The notes under the pieces: model-generated
The model's database searches: none
The model's input: the letters and a program-made list of their open reading frames with translations, nothing else
What the model was told of the DNA's origin: nothing
NCBI GenBank assembly: GCA_018241895.1
Contig: JAFECX010000035.1
Span: forward strand, 44,735-108,734
Reading direction: 5' to 3'
Length of the DNA stretch: 64,000 nucleotides
Source: Pseudomonadota bacterium
Lineage (GTDB): Bacteria; Pseudomonadota; Gammaproteobacteria; Burkholderiales; Burkholderiaceae_C
Shown here: piece by piece, positions 44,788 to 54,915 of the stretch
How positions within the stretch are numbered: position 1 is the stretch's first letter
Layout of the letters: each line of letters opens with the position of its first letter
Translations under genes and position numbers: made by a program

Positions 44788-45453
44788 TCAGCGCGCCGCC
44801 AGCATCGTGGCGAAGGCGGCCGGGGTCGGGAGCCTGTCGACCAGCAGGTACGCGCCGCCGCTGCCGTCGGCGTGCAGGGGCCACCACAGGCTGCGCCCGC
44901 GCAGGCGCTGCTGCAGTGCCGATGCGGCCAGGCCGTGCACGAGATCGGTCAGCGCCGCCGAAGGTTCGATCGCGCGCAGCGCGCCCGCCGCTTCGTCGGT
45001 GCAACGCGCTGCACCCCGCGCGGCCGGCCAGGGCGGCGCGTCGTGCAACGCGGCCTCGAAGGCCTCGAGCGTCGCTCGCTCGCCCAGGCTGTCGAGCGCG
45101 GCGCGGGCGGCATGCGCCCACCACAGCTCGAGGTGGTCGAGCGCGAAGCGATCTTCGGGCGCACGTTCGCGCGCCTGCGCGACGACGAGCGGGAAGTAGC
45201 GGCCCACGTTGTCGCAACTCGCCATCAGCACGCCGAACCACCAGTGGTCGTCCATGACGCCCCGCCCGCAGGTGAAGCGCCACACCGGCGCATGCAGGTA
45301 AGCCGGCAGGAAGCCGCTGCCGAGCTGCTGCGCCGCACCGGTCATGCACTCCGAGAGCCAGCGGTCGCAGGTGTGCAGCCACGTCTCGGGCAGGCGCCGC
45401 GAGGCGAAGTCGCCCAGGAAGCTCAGCTTGCCGAACCAGCCTGCAGCCTGCAT
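44788..45453 (-). CDS. tagF: T6SS-associated protein TagF
   Basis: A 221-residue TagF/ImpM family protein. The family opening is GWFGKLSFLGDFASRRLPETWL, then WLSECMTGAAQQLG, and the conserved YLHAPVWRFTCGRGVM segment followed by WFGVLMASCDNVGRYFPLVV. TagF is a post-translational repressor of T6SS assembly in Pseudomonas, acting through Fha1; by homology it may restrain TagH here. It is the last gene of the minus-strand run, 25 bp after tssM. Confidence 0.93.
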   Translation of the reverse strand: MQAAGWFGKLSFLGDFASRRLPETWLHTCDRWLSECMTGAAQQLGSGFLPAYLHAPVWRFTCGRGVMDDHWWFGVLMASCDNVGRYFPLVVAQARERAPEDRFALDHLELWWAHAARAALDSLGERATLEAFEAALHDAPPWPAARGAARCTDEAAGALRAIEPSAALTDLVHGLAASALQQRLRGRSLWWPLHADGSGGAYLLVDRLPTPAAFATMLAAR

Positions 45454-45478
45454 CGCGGCACGCGTGCGCCGACGCGCC

Positions 45479-48400
45479 TCACAAGCCCATGGGGCACTGG
45501 AACTGGCGCAGCTCGGGCAAGCGCAACGGGTTGCGCACGCTGGCCAGCGTGACGTCGAACGTGGCCTTGAGGCCGTCGAGGTCGAACACGGCGCGGAACT
45601 TCTCGGGCCCGCTGCCGGGCGTGATGTTCACGCGCTCGAAGAGCCGGAACAGCGCCCACGGGCCCTCCTTGCGCCAGCCGGCGACGCCAGCCGGCTGCGC
45701 CGTCACGCTGACGATGCCGCTGCCGCGCGGGCCCGGCCACCGGATCTGCACCGGGATCTGCGGGCCGTGGTCGTAGCGCACGATCTGGCCGTCGACGTCG
45801 AGGATGAACTCGCGCAGCCGCGCGTCCATCTCCACGGGCTCGAGCGTCATGCGCAGGCCGGGCACGTTGCTGCCGGGCGCGAAGAAGGCATCCCGGATCG
45901 CCTGCGCGCGCTGGAACTGCGCCAGCGTGCCCAGGTCGGAGCCCAGCGGCACGCCGTCGACGGCACGAAAGCGCCACGGCTTGACCGTGGTGTCGACGTA
46001 GGGCGCAAGCGCGGTCTGCATCTGCTCGAACTTGCCCCCGGGGCCGAACAAGGCCGCAAAGTCCGCCGGCGTGACCTCGCTGGTGGCGCTGGCGACGAAC
46101 GGATAGCGTCCGGCCGTGGCCAACTGGCAGAAGTCGCCGATCTTGGTCTTCACGTCGTCGGACAGGGTCTGGCGGATCACGAGGTTGCCCAGCTTCTTGC
46201 TTGCCTGGCCGAGCGTGTCGAGCATCGTGTTCACGGGCTCGGGCGCATTGCCGGCCTGCGCCTGCATCTCGGCCGGCAGGCTCGAGGCGGGCGGCTGCAC
46301 CTTGCTCTTGAGCGCGTTGTCGACCGCGATCAGATAGACCTGCAGGTCGGCCAACCGGGCGATGATGCCCTCGAGCTGCGACTTGCCGCCCTCGGGCGCG
46401 GTGACGAGGTTGCGCAGGCCCTTGAACTCGTCGTCGACGATGCTCTCGATGCGCGCGCCGGGTGCCCCGGTGGTGGCGCGCCTGCTGCCCAGCGCGTCAC
46501 GCACCGCCTGCTGCCCGCTGCGCAGGGCCTCCTCGACCTTGCCGCCGAGCTGTGCCGCCTTGCCCGCTGGCGGCGCGAGCAGCGTCGTCTGGTGGCTGAA
46601 GTTCTCGAGCATCGGCACCAGCGGCGAGTCCGGTCCGGAGAGAAAGCGCGTGCGCTCGACGATCTGCGCCACGCTGCCCAGCGGTTGCAGCTTGATGTCG
46701 GCGAGGAAGCGCTTCCACTCGTCGCGGTAGTCGTTGAGATACAGGCGCCGCACGTCGTCGACCATGCGCGCATCGACGCCCGGTGCGTCGGCAGCCGACG
46801 ACGCGGCCGGCGCGACGCCCAGCACCCACGCCTGCTCGTCGGCCAGCGTCTTCGTCGCCTGCTCGACCTTGCGCTGGAAGCCCTTGTGGTAGCCGTCGTA
46901 GGTGAACAGCCCCGGCACGCCCCGGGTCAGCGGCAGCCCGCTGGCGCGCACGAACACGTTCTGCGCCGTCGGGCCGCCGGCGCTGACGACGCTCACCTCG
47001 GGGAAGTCGCCGCGCAGGCCGCGCACGCGCAGACGGCGGTACACGCGCTGCGCCAGCGGGGTCGCGGCCAGCTGCAGCCGCATGGTCTCGACGAGCGCCT
47101 TGTCCAGCGGCAGCGGCGAGACCACGGCACCGCGCGCAAGCAAGGCGTCGAGGTGGCGGCGCATCGCGTCGCGCTGCTCGGGCGCGAGGTCGCGGCCGAG
47201 CCCGGCATCCCAGTCGGCCTCGAAGTGCGCCTCGAGCGCCGCGGCGTCGAAGTGCTGCGGCTCGTACAACATCAGGTAGGTCTCGAGCGCCTCGTAGTGC
47301 GACTCGGGCTGCTCGGGCGAACGCAGCTGCTGCTCGACGCGCAGCGCCAGGCGCGGCAGCACGGCGTCGGCCAGCATGCGCTGGTAGGCATCGAGTGCGG
47401 CGCTGTCGAGCTTGCGGCCCTGATACAGGCCGAAGCCCAGCCGCCAGGGCACGCCGCCGTCGGCGTGATCGGCATCCAGCGCGAGGCGGCGCACGTCGTC
47501 CAGCGCAGGCAGGATGGGCGCCATGTCGGGGCTGGCGCGGTTGGCCGTCGCCTGCACCTGCTGGCGCACGGCGTCGACGCGGGCAGCCACCTGCCCGACG
47601 TAGGCGGCGTTGTTGCGCCAGCTCACGAACCACGCCGCCAGCACAGCCGCCGAGACGACGCCGATCGCCGCATAGCCGCCGATGGCGAGCACATCGCGGC
47701 GGCGCTCCCAGCGCCGGTCGGTGCCCGAGAGGTTCTGCTCGGCAAAGACGACGTCGGTGAGCAGGCGCTGCAGGAAGAAGCTGCGTCCGCTGCTGCGCTG
47801 CGGCGGCAGCAGCGCCTGCTCGAGCCGGTAGCGGCGCGCCACCGAACCGAGCACGCGATCGATCGGCGTGCCTTCCTGCGTGCCGCTGACGAAGTACACG
47901 CCGCGCAGCAGCGGGTCGGCCTCGAACGGCGAAGGCGCGAACACCTGCTGTGTGAACTCGGTGAGCACCGGCACCAGGTTGGCGAACTGGTTCGGAAACC
48001 CGTAGATGCGCGCACGCCGCTGCACATCGGATTCGGCCTGCATGCGCTCGACGAGGCCCTGGTCGAGCCGCTCGAGCAGTGCGTCGAACTCGGGCCCCAG
48101 GCGCTCGGCGGCCGCACGCGCGCCGGCGGCGGCCTCGAGCGCGAAGGTGAACCCCCAGGGCGTGGCGCGCTGGTCCTTGTCGAGCGTGCCGAACATGTCG
48201 GCAAAGCCGGCCAGCAGGTCGCACTTGGTCACCAGCAGGTAGATCGGGAAGCGGATGCGCAGCTGCTCGTGCAGCTCCTGCACGCGCGCACGGACGGCCT
48301 GCGCATGCCGGGCGCGCTCGGCGGCGCTGCGGCCGATGAGGTCGGACACCGAGACGGTGACGAGCACGCCGTTGAGCGGCTGGCGCGGCCGCGACGCCTT

Positions 48401-49066
48401 GAGCAGTGCAAGAAAGCCGTTCCAGGTCGCCTTGTCGGCCGCGGCGTCGCTGTCCTGGGTCGTGAAGCGCCCGGCGGTGTCGATGAGCACGGCACGGTCG
48501 GTGAACCACCAGTCGCACAGGCGCGTGCCGCCGACGCCGCGGATCGCGCGCTCGCCGTGCGTGGCCGCCAGCGGGAACTGCAGGCCCGAGTTCTGCAGCG
48601 CCGTCGTCTTGCCCGAACCCGGCGCCCCGACGATGAGATACCACGGCAGCTGGTACAGGTAGCGTCCGCCCAGCCGGTTGCGCAGCGCGCGCGCACGAGC
48701 GCCGCCGCGCTCGGCGCCGAAGCGCGCGTTGCGCAGCGTCGCCAGCGCGTCGGCGAAGCGCTGGCGCACCGTGGCCAGATCGGCGCTCTCGGCGCTCTCG
48801 GCGGCCATGGGCGGCGCGGCGGCCAGTCGATCGACCACCTTGCGGTTGCCCAGCCGCGCCTTGACAGCGCGCGCGATCCGCAGCGCGCCGACCAGGCCCA
48901 GCAGCACGCCGGTGCACACCCAGCGCGAGGCGACGGTGTCCAGCGGCCGCCAGGTGCCCACGGCGACCAGCGGCCCGATGATCCAGACCACCGCGAGCGC
49001 GGCCAGCAGCAGCAGCGCCAGCAAGGTCCAGCGGTTGAAGATGGCGCCGAAGATCTTGCCGAACAT
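45479..49066 (-). CDS. tssM: T6SS membrane complex protein TssM (IcmF)
   Basis: A 1195-residue inner-membrane ATPase-like protein. Two N-terminal helices (TLLALLLLAALAVVWIIGPL; GVLLGLVGALRIARA) and a third around residue 460 (GGYAAIGVVSAAVLAAWFVSW) match IcmF topology. The Walker A GAPGSGKT is at residues 147-154, with WWFTDRAVLIDTAGRF as G3-like Walker B. The large periplasmic part ends ELRQFQCPMGL. TssM links TssL to the outer-membrane lipoprotein TssJ. The start MFGKIFGAIFNRW was preferred over a long upstream extension that lies antisense to tssL coding in another frame. Confidence 0.97.
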   Translation of the reverse strand: MFGKIFGAIFNRWTLLALLLLAALAVVWIIGPLVAVGTWRPLDTVASRWVCTGVLLGLVGALRIARAVKARLGNRKVVDRLAAAPPMAAESAESADLATVRQRFADALATLRNARFGAERGGARARALRNRLGGRYLYQLPWYLIVGAPGSGKTTALQNSGLQFPLAATHGERAIRGVGGTRLCDWWFTDRAVLIDTAGRFTTQDSDAAADKATWNGFLALLKASRPRQPLNGVLVTVSVSDLIGRSAAERARHAQAVRARVQELHEQLRIRFPIYLLVTKCDLLAGFADMFGTLDKDQRATPWGFTFALEAAAGARAAAERLGPEFDALLERLDQGLVERMQAESDVQRRARIYGFPNQFANLVPVLTEFTQQVFAPSPFEADPLLRGVYFVSGTQEGTPIDRVLGSVARRYRLEQALLPPQRSSGRSFFLQRLLTDVVFAEQNLSGTDRRWERRRDVLAIGGYAAIGVVSAAVLAAWFVSWRNNAAYVGQVAARVDAVRQQVQATANRASPDMAPILPALDDVRRLALDADHADGGVPWRLGFGLYQGRKLDSAALDAYQRMLADAVLPRLALRVEQQLRSPEQPESHYEALETYLMLYEPQHFDAAALEAHFEADWDAGLGRDLAPEQRDAMRRHLDALLARGAVVSPLPLDKALVETMRLQLAATPLAQRVYRRLRVRGLRGDFPEVSVVSAGGPTAQNVFVRASGLPLTRGVPGLFTYDGYHKGFQRKVEQATKTLADEQAWVLGVAPAASSAADAPGVDARMVDDVRRLYLNDYRDEWKRFLADIKLQPLGSVAQIVERTRFLSGPDSPLVPMLENFSHQTTLLAPPAGKAAQLGGKVEEALRSGQQAVRDALGSRRATTGAPGARIESIVDDEFKGLRNLVTAPEGGKSQLEGIIARLADLQVYLIAVDNALKSKVQPPASSLPAEMQAQAGNAPEPVNTMLDTLGQASKKLGNLVIRQTLSDDVKTKIGDFCQLATAGRYPFVASATSEVTPADFAALFGPGGKFEQMQTALAPYVDTTVKPWRFRAVDGVPLGSDLGTLAQFQRAQAIRDAFFAPGSNVPGLRMTLEPVEMDARLREFILDVDGQIVRYDHGPQIPVQIRWPGPRGSGIVSVTAQPAGVAGWRKEGPWALFRLFERVNITPGSGPEKFRAVFDLDGLKATFDVTLASVRNPLRLPELRQFQCPMGL

Positions 49067-49077
49067 CGCGCTTGCCC

Positions 49078-50409
49078 TCAGCGCGACGCGGCCGCGGCGG
49101 CCGGCGCCGCCGCCGTGCCGGTGCCCGGCGTCGCGGGCTGCAGCGTGATCTCGACGCGGCGGTTCAAGGCCCGGTTGGCCGGCGTGTCGTTGGGCGCCAC
49201 CGGATCGGCGTCGGCGCGGCCTTCGGTGCGCACGCGCTCGCGCGGCACGCCCGCGGCCACGAGCAGGTCGCCCACGGCCTGTGCGCGTTCGTTCGACAGG
49301 TGCCAGTTCGACGGGAAGCGCAGCGTGCGGATCGGCGTGTTGTCGGTGTAGCCGAGCACGGTCACGAGCCCGCCGACGCGGGCCAGCGCCTGGCCGATGC
49401 GTTGCATCAGTGCCTCGCGTTCCTCGATCAGCGTGGCGCTGGCTGGAGCGAAGAGACCGTCGCCACGGATGACGACGACGCTGCGGTCCACCTCGTCGCG
49501 CACGGTGACGAGCCCGGCCTTGATGTCCGGCTGCAGGAAGCCGGCCAGCCGCGGCTGCGGCGCGGGTTGCGCCACCGGCACCACCGGCGGGCTCAGGCGC
49601 AGCGACTGGATGGCACCGTAGACCGGATCGGAACGCGCGGCCAGCGAGCCGGAGAAGCCCGCATACGCCGCGCCCAGCAGCAGCACGGCCACGAACGCAG
49701 TCACCGTCAGCGGCAGCCACGAAAGCGCCTTGCGCTCGGGCAGCGGCTGCGCCTGCCAGTGCGGTGCCAGCGCCGGCGCGTAGGCGCCGCGCACCTGCGC
49801 GAGCAGTTGCGCCAGGCGCGAGCGCACGGCCTCGAGCTGCGCGTGTCCGCCCTCGATGACGCGGTAGCGGCCCTCGAACCCGAGCGCGATCGCGGCGTAG
49901 ATCAGCTCGAGCAGGTCGCGGTTGGCGTCGGGCTTTTCGGCCAGCCGCGCCATCAGCTGGAAGACCTTCTCGCCGCCGAAGGCCTCGTTGTGGAACTCGG
50001 CCAGCAGGCTGTGCCGGCCCCACACGCCCGAGCCGCCCCAGGGCGTGTCGGCCGCCGCCTCGTCGAGCATCGTGCACAGCACGTAGCGCGCGGCCAGCGC
50101 GCGCTCGGGCGCGATGCCGCGCTCCTGTGCTGCCGCGTTGAAGTCGCGCACGCCCTGGGCCAGTTGCGCGCGCAGCTGGGCGGGATCGGTGACGCTGCGC
50201 GCCTGGCGCAGCGCCGGCACGAGCAGCAGCAGCCGGTTGGCCAGGGCCAGCAGCGGATTGAGGCCGTGGTCCTCGGGCGGCGCCTCCGTGTCGCCGACGA
50301 CGGTCACCGGCTCGGCGCCGGAGCGCGCGCGGCCCGGCGTCGGCCGCACGATGCCGCCCGCCGAGGGCAGGGCAAACGGGTCGTCGAACGGATCGCTGGA
50401 GCCGGGCAT
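49078..50409 (-). CDS. tssL: T6SS membrane complex protein TssL with OmpA peptidoglycan-binding domain
   Basis: A 443-residue extended TssL. The DotU/IcmH part runs from about 50 to 215 (NPLLALANRLLLLVPALR, ARYVLCTMLDEAAADTPWGG, LIYAAIALGFEGRYRVIEGG). One membrane helix follows (LPLTVTAFVAVLLLGAAYAGF). The C-terminal OmpA-like domain, about 330-430, has VLGYTDNTPI, LSNERAQAVGDLL and NRRVEITL for peptidoglycan binding. This two-domain version anchors the complex to the wall without a separate TagL. It is 11 bp upstream of tssM in transcription order. Confidence 0.97.
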   Translation of the reverse strand: MPGSSDPFDDPFALPSAGGIVRPTPGRARSGAEPVTVVGDTEAPPEDHGLNPLLALANRLLLLVPALRQARSVTDPAQLRAQLAQGVRDFNAAAQERGIAPERALAARYVLCTMLDEAAADTPWGGSGVWGRHSLLAEFHNEAFGGEKVFQLMARLAEKPDANRDLLELIYAAIALGFEGRYRVIEGGHAQLEAVRSRLAQLLAQVRGAYAPALAPHWQAQPLPERKALSWLPLTVTAFVAVLLLGAAYAGFSGSLAARSDPVYGAIQSLRLSPPVVPVAQPAPQPRLAGFLQPDIKAGLVTVRDEVDRSVVVIRGDGLFAPASATLIEEREALMQRIGQALARVGGLVTVLGYTDNTPIRTLRFPSNWHLSNERAQAVGDLLVAAGVPRERVRTEGRADADPVAPNDTPANRALNRRVEITLQPATPGTGTAAAPAAAAASR

Positions 50410-50508
50410 CGCTGGAGCGCTGGCGCGACGGGTGGGCCGAGAGTGTGCGCGGCTACGGCATGCGAAGGGTGGGCGCGCAGGCCGTCCGTGCCATCGCCGC
50501 GCTGGCCT

Positions 50509-51846
50509 TCACGGCTGGCGCACCGCCCACAGCTCGAGTTCGAGGCCCGGGAAGTCTCCCGCCACGTGCAGCGCGAGGCTGCCGGTGCGTTCGATCTGCT
50601 TCCACAGATCGCCCTGGCGTTCGATCTCGAAGTAGTGGCTGCCCGCGTGGTAGGGCAGTTGGCGCGGGGCCACCGGCAGGCTGCGCAGCGCGACGCCGGG
50701 CAACTGCAGGTTCACCAGATCCTTGATGCGTTCCACCGGCCCGAGCTTGCTTTGCGACGGGAAGCGCTGGCGCACATGCTCGACCGGCAGCTGCGCGCGC
50801 ACCGCCAGCACGAAGCCGGCACTGCGCAGCAGCTCGGCGTCGCCGACCACGGCGGTGCGCACCGCGTGGCCGCGATCGACGAGCTCGATCTGCACCGCGT
50901 GGCGCTGGATGACGGCCGACAGCGCGTCGCGCAAGTCCTGGATCACCGGCGCGAAGCTGTCCTGCAGCTCGTCGTGGCGGTAGATGGGGTATTCGGCCGC
51001 GACGCGGTCGGCGCGCGCGAAGGTCGCCAGTTCGCCGGCCAGCTGCACGCACAGCCGATGGAACGACCACGGATGCACCGACGGCGCACCGGCGCACTGG
51101 CGCAGCAGCGGCGCGCAGCGGTTGAGCAGCTGCAGCATCATGAAATCGGCGACCTCGGACACGCCGTGGCCGAGCTGGCCCATGCCCGCGGCCAGCGCCT
51201 TGGCGCGCTGCTGCACGAGGCCTTGCAGCAGCGCCGCCACGGTGGCGAGCTGGCCGCTGGCATCGATGCGGGTCTGCGGCGCGATGTAGGCGCGCTCGAG
51301 CACGACCTGACCATCGGCACGGCGCTCGACGACGCGCACGACGCCCAGGCTGGCAAAGGCGTCCGTCGCATCGCGCTGCCGCAGCAGTCGCAATTTGAGT
51401 GCACCGAGCTGCACCGGCTCGGGATCGTCGGCCGCATGGCTCTGGTCGCGCAGGTCGTGCTCGACGACGGCGAAGCGCGCCAGCGGATCGGCCACGCCGT
51501 CGCCGAAGTCGACCTCGGTGCTGCCGCTGCGCTCGCGGGGCGCGGCCAGGCACACCAGCTCGTCGCGCACGTCGGGCCCGATCTCCAGCGGCGGCGGCAG
51601 CGCGTCGGCGTCGGGCATCGAGAACACCGCGCCATCGGGCAGCACGCCCGAGGCGCGCGCCAGCGCAACGCGTCCGGTGGCCAGTTGCGCCTCGTCGAGC
51701 ACCAGATTGCCGAAGCCCCAGCCATAGGGCGCGAACGCACGCACCCGTGCATCGACGAAATGATCGACGTAGCGCTGCTGCTGCTGGAAGTGATGAGGCT
51801 GCAGGAACATGCCCTGCGACCAGATCACGCGACGGTGGGCGGTCAT
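50509..51846 (-). CDS. tssK: T6SS baseplate-membrane adaptor TssK
   Basis: A 445-residue TssK, the trimeric adaptor joining baseplate wedges to TssL/TssM. The opening VIWSQGMFLQPHHFQQQQRY is diagnostic, as are APYGWGFGNLVLDEAQLATG, NRCAPLLRQCAGAPSVHPWSFHRLCVQLAGEL and the C-terminal LPGVALRSLPVAPRQLPYHAGSHYFEI region. Full length. It lies 99 bp before tssL and 25 bp after tssJ. Confidence 0.97.
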   Translation of the reverse strand: MTAHRRVIWSQGMFLQPHHFQQQQRYVDHFVDARVRAFAPYGWGFGNLVLDEAQLATGRVALARASGVLPDGAVFSMPDADALPPPLEIGPDVRDELVCLAAPRERSGSTEVDFGDGVADPLARFAVVEHDLRDQSHAADDPEPVQLGALKLRLLRQRDATDAFASLGVVRVVERRADGQVVLERAYIAPQTRIDASGQLATVAALLQGLVQQRAKALAAGMGQLGHGVSEVADFMMLQLLNRCAPLLRQCAGAPSVHPWSFHRLCVQLAGELATFARADRVAAEYPIYRHDELQDSFAPVIQDLRDALSAVIQRHAVQIELVDRGHAVRTAVVGDAELLRSAGFVLAVRAQLPVEHVRQRFPSQSKLGPVERIKDLVNLQLPGVALRSLPVAPRQLPYHAGSHYFEIERQGDLWKQIERTGSLALHVAGDFPGLELELWAVRQP

Positions 51847-51871
51847 GACGGTCCGCGCGTGACGCTGCGGA

Positions 51872-52462
51872 TCAGGGCTGGACCGACAGCGCGATCTTCA
51901 GCGCATCGGCACGAAGCACGAGCTTCTGTGCCGTGCCGATGCGTATGGGCGCGCTGGCGCGCCACTGCGCGTGCTCGAGGTCGCGATAGGCGGCCAGCAC
52001 CGCCAGGTAGCGCGTCTCCGGATGCAGGTTGCGCGCATAGGCGCGCGTCTCGCCCGGCGCGAGGACGAGATCATCGCGTGCGAGCAGTTCGCTGCCCAGC
52101 GTGGCCTTGTCGGCCTGGTACAGCGAGAGAAAATCGGCCTGGTCGAAGGCCGTCAGGGCGCTCAGCTCGTAGAGCCGCACCACCAGCGGCGAAGGCCGTG
52201 CGCTGACGCTCGGGTTGAGGTCGGCCGCGGCCACCAGCTGGCCGCTGACGCTGGTGTTCTTGGGTCCGCTCAGCAGCGCCATGAGCGGCGACTGCGCCTG
52301 CGCACCGGCGGCGGCCACCGGGCCGCCCGGCGCTGGTGCGCTGGAACAGGCAGCAAGCATCGCCGCCGCGCCGGCGCACAGGAACGCGCGCCGCGACGGG
52401 TGCGGCGGCACCCAGCGGACAGGCGCGGCGCGAGTGATGGCGTCGTCGGGACCAGCAGGCAT
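51872..52462 (-). CDS. tssJ: T6SS outer-membrane lipoprotein TssJ
   Basis: A 196-residue TssJ/Lip. A lipobox LAACS puts the lipidated cysteine at residue 39 of the chosen start. The signal peptide carries consecutive arginines (SRRAFLCAGAAAML), resembling a twin-arginine lipoprotein signal. The mature part has LSALTAFDQADFLSLYQADKATLG and ETRYLAVLAAYRDLEHAQWR, matching the TssJ transthyretin-like fold. First gene of the minus-strand T6SS operon. A TATTCT hexamer lies only 9 bp before the ATG, so its transcript may have almost no leader. Confidence 0.9.
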   Translation of the reverse strand: MPAGPDDAITRAAPVRWVPPHPSRRAFLCAGAAAMLAACSSAPAPGGPVAAAGAQAQSPLMALLSGPKNTSVSGQLVAAADLNPSVSARPSPLVVRLYELSALTAFDQADFLSLYQADKATLGSELLARDDLVLAPGETRAYARNLHPETRYLAVLAAYRDLEHAQWRASAPIRIGTAQKLVLRADALKIALSVQP

Positions 52463-52626
52463 CGCCGCGGAGAATAGCCAGTGGCGATGCGCGCCTCGCG
52501 TGACTTAGGTAACCCGCCCGAGGCCAGGCAAGGGCCGCTGCACGGGTGCAGCGCACGGCGCGGCGTGCGTCCGCTCGACTCTTCGACGGGCCGCCTGCTC
52601 GCTCGGCCGATCCTTCTGTGGGCCGA
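52463..52626 (-). other. Gap between rplQ and tssJ with a hairpin
   Basis: The alpha-operon end and the T6SS operon start share this 164-bp gap. A perfect hairpin with an 8-bp stem (CGCTGCAC/GTGCAGCG, 52536-52553) could stop ribosomal transcripts, but no U-run follows. TATTCT at 52471-52476 (minus strand) is the only good -10 hexamer before tssJ. Confidence 0.4.
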
Positions 52627-53019
52627 CTATTCGCTCGCTGCGTCGGCGTCGGGCGCCGGCTCCGGCCGGTCGACGAGTTCGACGTAGGCCATCGGCGCGT
52701 TGTCGCCGACCCGAAAGCCCATCTTGAGGATGCGCGTGTAGCCGCCCGGGCGTGCCTGGTAGCGCGGGCCCAGTTCGTCGAAGAGCTTGCTCACCACCTC
52801 GCGGTCGCGCGTGCGGTCGAACGCGAGGCGACGATTGGCCAGCGACGGCTTCTTGCCGAGCGTGATCAGCGGCTCGACGACGGCGCGCAGTTCCTTGGCC
52901 TTGGGCAGCGTGGTGCGGATGGCCTCGTGCCGGATGAGCGAGTTGCACATGTTGCGCAGCATCGCCTGGCGGTGCGACGAGGTGCGGTTGAGCTTGCGGG
53001 GTCCGTGGCGGTGGCGCAT
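52627..53019 (-). CDS. rplQ: 50S ribosomal protein L17
   Basis: A 130-residue L17. Conserved start [23 protein letters not shown], then [18 protein letters not shown] and [25 protein letters not shown] short acidic/Ala tail ([12 protein letters not shown]) follows the conserved domain, as in many Burkholderiales. It is the last ribosomal gene, 129 bp downstream of rpoA. Confidence 0.98.
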   Translation of the reverse strand: MRHRHGPRKLNRTSSHRQAMLRNMCNSLIRHEAIRTTLPKAKELRAVVEPLITLGKKPSLANRRLAFDRTRDREVVSKLFDELGPRYQARPGGYTRILKMGFRVGDNAPMAYVELVDRPEPAPDADAASE

Positions 53020-53148
53020 GGTGCTTTCCTTTCGTTATCGAGCCCCCGGCCGGATCAGGTACCGGGGGGTGCACGAGGCTTGCGCTCGCTCGCGCGTGCC
53101 CTCCACCCGGGCGGCGCGCCGGCGGCGCCCGTCGGGCTGGGCGGCGCG

Positions 53149-54138
53149 TCAGCGCTTGTCCAGTCCCTGCGGCGGCCAGTTGTCCAGCCGCGCGCCGAGG
53201 GTCAGGCCGCGCGAGGCGAGCACTTCCTTGATCTCGTTGAGGCTCTTGCGGCCGAGGTTGGGCGTCTTCAGCAGCTCGGTCTCGGTGCGCTGGATGAGGT
53301 CGCCGATGTAGTAGATGTTCTCGGCCTTCAGGCAGTTGGCCGAGCGCACGGTGAGCTCGAGCTCGTCGACCGGGCGCAGCAGGATCGGGTCGAACGGCGT
53401 CTGGCGCGTCTCGGGACGCGAGATCAACAGGTCCTGGCCGCCGGCGTCGATCTGCGCGAAAAAGGCCAGCTGCTCGACCAGGATGCGCGCGCTCTGGCGG
53501 ATCGCCTCCTCGGGCGCGATGGCGCCGTTGGTCTCGATCTCCATCACCAGCTTGTCCAGGTCGGTGCGCTGCTCGACGCGCGCGTTCTCGACCGCGTAGC
53601 TGACGCGGCGCACCGGCGAGAAGCTGGCGTCGAGCACGATGCGCCCGATGCTCTTGGTCGGTTCGTCGCCGTAGCGGCGCAGGTTGCCCGGCACGTAGCC
53701 GCGGCCCTTCTCGACCTTGATCTGCATGTCGAGCTTGCCGCCCTGCGCCAGGTGCGCGACGACGTGCTCGGGGTTGACGATCTCGACGTCGTGCGGCGTC
53801 TGGATGTCGCCGGCGGTGACCGGGCCCTCGCCTTCCTTGCGCAGCACCAGCGTGACCTCGTCGCGGTTGTGCAGCCGGAACACCACGCCCTTGAGGTTGA
53901 GCATGATGTGCACGACGTCTTCCTGCACGCCGTCGATGGCCGAGTACTCGTGCAGCACGCCGGCGATGGTGACCTCGGTCGGCGCGTATCCGAGCATCGA
54001 CGACAGCAGCACGCGGCGCAGCGCATTGCCCAGCGTGTGGCCGTAGCCGCGCTCGAACGGCTCGAGCGTGGCCTTGGCGCGATGGCCGCCGAGCGGCTCG
54101 ATCTGAATGGCCTTGGGCTTCAGAAGTGTGGTTTGCAT
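53149..54138 (-). CDS. rpoA: DNA-directed RNA polymerase alpha subunit
   Basis: A 329-residue RpoA. The N-terminal assembly domain has [23 protein letters not shown] and the interaction loop [17 protein letters not shown] (here [19 protein letters not shown]). The linker is followed by the C-terminal domain with [32 protein letters not shown] for UP-element and activator contact. Normal length. 153 bp after rpsD. Confidence 0.99.
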   Translation of the reverse strand: MQTTLLKPKAIQIEPLGGHRAKATLEPFERGYGHTLGNALRRVLLSSMLGYAPTEVTIAGVLHEYSAIDGVQEDVVHIMLNLKGVVFRLHNRDEVTLVLRKEGEGPVTAGDIQTPHDVEIVNPEHVVAHLAQGGKLDMQIKVEKGRGYVPGNLRRYGDEPTKSIGRIVLDASFSPVRRVSYAVENARVEQRTDLDKLVMEIETNGAIAPEEAIRQSARILVEQLAFFAQIDAGGQDLLISRPETRQTPFDPILLRPVDELELTVRSANCLKAENIYYIGDLIQRTETELLKTPNLGRKSLNEIKEVLASRGLTLGARLDNWPPQGLDKR

Positions 54139-54291
54139 GGAATCCTTTGGTTGCCTGTCAATACCCTCGGCTCGTTACACCGATAAGGCTGATGGACCAC
54201 GCCGGTCTGCGATGGCGGCACCGCGCCCGGCCGCGCGGCGCCCGGCAAGCGCGGACGCGCCGCCGGCGCGCTGCGCTGTCCGACCTGTGCG

Positions 54292-54915
<624 letters not shown>

